6,786 nucleotides of DNA. It comes from Bacillota bacterium (GTDB taxonomy: Bacteria; Bacillota_G; SHA-98; UBA4971). The notes beneath the pieces were generated by a model. The model did not search any database, was not told where the DNA came from, and was given only the letters and a program-made list of their open reading frames with translations. Position numbers and translations under genes: made by a program. Positions 5,283 through 6,786 of the stretch are shown in pieces. The stretch covers positions 1 to 6,786 of the forward strand of contig JAAZEW010000087.1 in the NCBI GenBank assembly GCA_012512055.1, given 5' to 3'. Numbering within the stretch: the first letter of the stretch is position 1; each line of letters begins with the position of its first letter.

Positions 5283-5933
5283 ATGGATATCATTAGCGGC
5301 AACAAAGATATCATTAGCGGTAGTGGAGAAGACATCCGGAGCATAGCCGAGATCTATCTGGAAGCTTTCCCCGAGAGTGTGGACTTCTTCTTTCGGGGAG
5401 ATGCAGGTGATAGGATCTTGCGGATTATCGCTTTAGGCTTTGGTATCTTGTTGGATGCAGGCTGCAAATTCTTTGTAGCCAAGGATTCCCTGGGTAATCT
5501 CTCTGGGTATTCCGTAGTAGCTTCGGATGACGCTGAACTCCACAAAGCAGTTGTTCGACACGGGCATGCGCTTGGTGCTGCAAGGGCTCTGTTTACAGGT
5601 AAGATTGCCATACGCTTCACAGAGATACTGAAGCTCGGAGCAAACGGGATGGTTATGGCGGCGTCTTCTTTTGTGCTTCCCAAGAGGACAAGCTTCGGGA
5701 GGCTTATGTCCATTGCTGTTCACAAAGGAGCGAGGGGACAAGGGCTTGGTAGGCGCCTGCTGCAAAGTGCTTTGCAGTGCCTGGCTGGCGAAGGTGTTCA
5801 GGTTGTGAGGCTCGAAGTCAGGCCTGAAAACACCCGAGCCTATGAATTGTATAGGGCTGAGGGTTTCAGTGAAATAGGCGTAACGCGAGATCTTCAGGGT
5901 AGGTGGGTGGCTATGGAGAAACTGCTTTTCTAA
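5283..5933 (+). CDS. GNAT-family N-acetyltransferase
   Basis: The product has 216 residues. The C-terminal part carries the GNAT core: LMSIAVHKGARGQGLGRRLL (141-160) is motif A, with the R-G-x-G-L-G acetyl-CoA pyrophosphate loop at 151-156. RLEVRPENTRAYELYRAEGF (176-195) is motif B with N183 and the usual catalytic tyrosine Y190. The N-terminal half (IAEIYLEAFP, FFVAKDSLGNLSGYSVVA) is the normal acceptor side of the fold with a helical insert around 85-125. These enzymes acetylate amino groups on small molecules, sugars or protein N-termini; the acceptor here is unknown. The gene follows a deacetylase with one base between stop and start and no ribosome binding site of its own, so it probably depends on re-initiation by the ribosome finishing the upstream gene. 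An upstream in-frame stop at 5262 excludes a much longer start; CTG at 5274 is the only other upstream option. The first 14 codons are a tandem duplication. Confidence 0.85.
   Translation: MDIISGNKDIISGSGEDIRSIAEIYLEAFPESVDFFFRGDAGDRILRIIALGFGILLDAGCKFFVAKDSLGNLSGYSVVASDDAELHKAVVRHGHALGAARALFTGKIAIRFTEILKLGANGMVMAASSFVLPKRTSFGRLMSIAVHKGARGQGLGRRLLQSALQCLAGEGVQVVRLEVRPENTRAYELYRAEGFSEIGVTRDLQGRWVAMEKLLF
5286..5327. repeat. two tandem 21-bp units directly after the GNAT start codon
   Basis: Units are 5286-5306 and 5307-5327. Both start with the identical 14-mer GATATCATTAGCGG. They encode DIISGNK and DIISGSG; a related EDIRS follows. The duplication preserves the frame and extends the N-terminus ahead of the fold. 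Confidence 0.85.
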
Positions 5934-5950
5934 GGGGCGGGGTTGAGGCT

Positions 5951-6786
5951 ATGGCAAATGGGACTGTAGCAGATAAGACTGTGGCAAATAAGACTGTGCG
6001 AAGTGAGACCGTGGGAAATGAGACCGTGGCAAAGCGCATTAGGACCGTTCCGGCGCCTATCAAGGATTACAAGCCGGTTAACGTGACTGGGAATGATTAC
6101 ATATCCCTACCTGAGATCGATGAGTGTGGGAGGGTGATGAGTGTAACCTTCTTGCACCAGGCTCAAGCAGGGCTGTTTGAGGTGAGAGGAACTGCGCCGG
6201 GGCCTGCCGCTGAAGAAATCCCCTTTATTAGGCCTCTTCTGGAGTGGAACGGGATGCAGATAGACCTTGGAGAAGTGCGTCCCAAGGTAGAGTTGAAATG
6301 GGACTGGGTGCCCAGTTTCACTTGGGATTTGCCTGACGTTCCCGGTGGCCCTGTCAGGCTTGGTTTGCGTATTGTGGCTCCGCCTGATGAGAAGGGTTTC
6401 TGCTACATTATTGAATTGGAAAGGCCGGAGCGTCAATGCCATGAGAGCGTAGTTGCATATGCGCCCGAAGATAGTAGTACAACTGTGGATAACAGTACAG
6501 AACCCAAGAAACAAGATGAATCCGGGATAGTGAAAGCAAGGGCAAAGATAGGCCTCGCATGCACATGGGGCTCCAGCATATTTCGGGTATTCACGTCCCG
6601 TCCCATACCTTGCACACGTTCATGCAGGTACGACACATGGACTCAAAGTGTAGTAGCTGAGGCCATGGGGCCTCTACCGCTATTCGGTTTTTCGGTCAAC
6701 TCATCCTTAGACTTTGACAACGTCAGTATAGAAGGGTCACAAGAGGAGTCACAGGACGATCCTTGCAGGATAAAGGTTTCGCAGGA
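5951..6786 (+). CDS. unrecognised protein with repeated N-terminus (3' end outside window)
   Basis: A frame runs from ATG 5951 to the last base without a stop, giving 278 complete codons. It starts 17 bases after the GNAT stop. AAGGGG (5932-5937) and GAGG (5945-5948) are imperfect ribosome binding sites, so the start is likely but not certain. The protein has no signal peptide or membrane segment. Residues 2-26 are five copies of a five-residue unit. From about 45 on it is rich in predicted strands, with many W, P and G: NDYISLPEIDECGRVMSVTF, RPLLEWNGMQIDLGEV, KWDWVPSFTWDLPDVPGGPV, FCYIIELERP. A polar linker (171-192, EDSSTTVDNSTEPKKQDES) separates this from a second part (GLACTWGSSIFRVFTSRPIP, VVAEAMGPLPLFGFSVNSSL). 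The pattern suggests beta-sandwich domains such as those preceding carbohydrate-active catalytic domains, but I cannot name a family. Coding is supported by codon pattern, length and continuity with the operon. Confidence 0.7.
   Translation, partial: MANGTVADKTVANKTVRSETVGNETVAKRIRTVPAPIKDYKPVNVTGNDYISLPEIDECGRVMSVTFLHQAQAGLFEVRGTAPGPAAEEIPFIRPLLEWNGMQIDLGEVRPKVELKWDWVPSFTWDLPDVPGGPVRLGLRIVAPPDEKGFCYIIELERPERQCHESVVAYAPEDSSTTVDNSTEPKKQDESGIVKARAKIGLACTWGSSIFRVFTSRPIPCTRSCRYDTWTQSVVAEAMGPLPLFGFSVNSSLDFDNVSIEGSQEESQDDPCRIKVSQ
5954..6028. repeat. five tandem 15-bp units at the N-terminus of the last gene
   Basis: Units start at 5954, 5969, 5984, 5999 and 6014 and encode ANGTV, ADKTV, ANKTV, RSETV and GNETV, followed by a degenerate AKRIRTV. 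They follow immediately after the ATG. Changes at third bases and between A/G at codon starts show the copies have aged under an intact frame. Confidence 0.85.

Overview
The window looks like a segment of a Bacillota (Firmicutes-type) chromosome, probably from a lineage with an outer membrane. The reasons are strong GGAGG-type ribosome binding sites, a TTG start, two TolC-family proteins next to an HlyD/MacA-type adaptor, and a membrane-anchored NodB-type polysaccharide deacetylase. This placement is an inference. No rRNA or other marker gene is present.

Layout. Bases 1-99 are the last 32 codons of a DNA methyltransferase. A small minus-strand reading frame (66-206) with a very good ribosome binding site overlaps it tail to tail and looks broken. 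Bases 242-794 hold no convincing gene. They carry an array of about 14 degenerate 19-bp elements of the form GTGT-N11-ACAC, mostly 31-42 bp apart from start to start. The last copy runs into a plus-strand frame whose body (about 797-1408) is the C-terminal half of a periplasmic adaptor. The adaptor's N-terminal half is absent, so the array marks a breakpoint and the adaptor is probably a pseudogene. After a 161-bp gap come two coupled TolC-family genes (1570-2679 and 2690-4255). The first lacks the segments that form the outer-membrane barrel; the second has them. A 123-bp gap then leads to a second plus-strand run: polysaccharide deacetylase (4379-5281), GNAT acetyltransferase (5283-5933, one base after the previous stop) and an unrecognised gene (5951 to the window end, incomplete).

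Function. The adaptor fragment and the TolC pair are what is left, or what is local, of a tripartite export system. No ABC, RND or MFS pump gene lies in the window. The deacetylase and GNAT genes suggest cell-envelope polysaccharide or peptidoglycan modification, but the GNAT substrate and the last gene's role cannot be read from the sequence.

The most striking extra signals are the 19-bp element array and its junction with the truncated adaptor, the barrel-less/barrelled TolC pair, and short tandem repeats in four different genes. The repeat units are 21, 18, 21 and 15 bp, always a multiple of three, and sit at N-termini or linkers.
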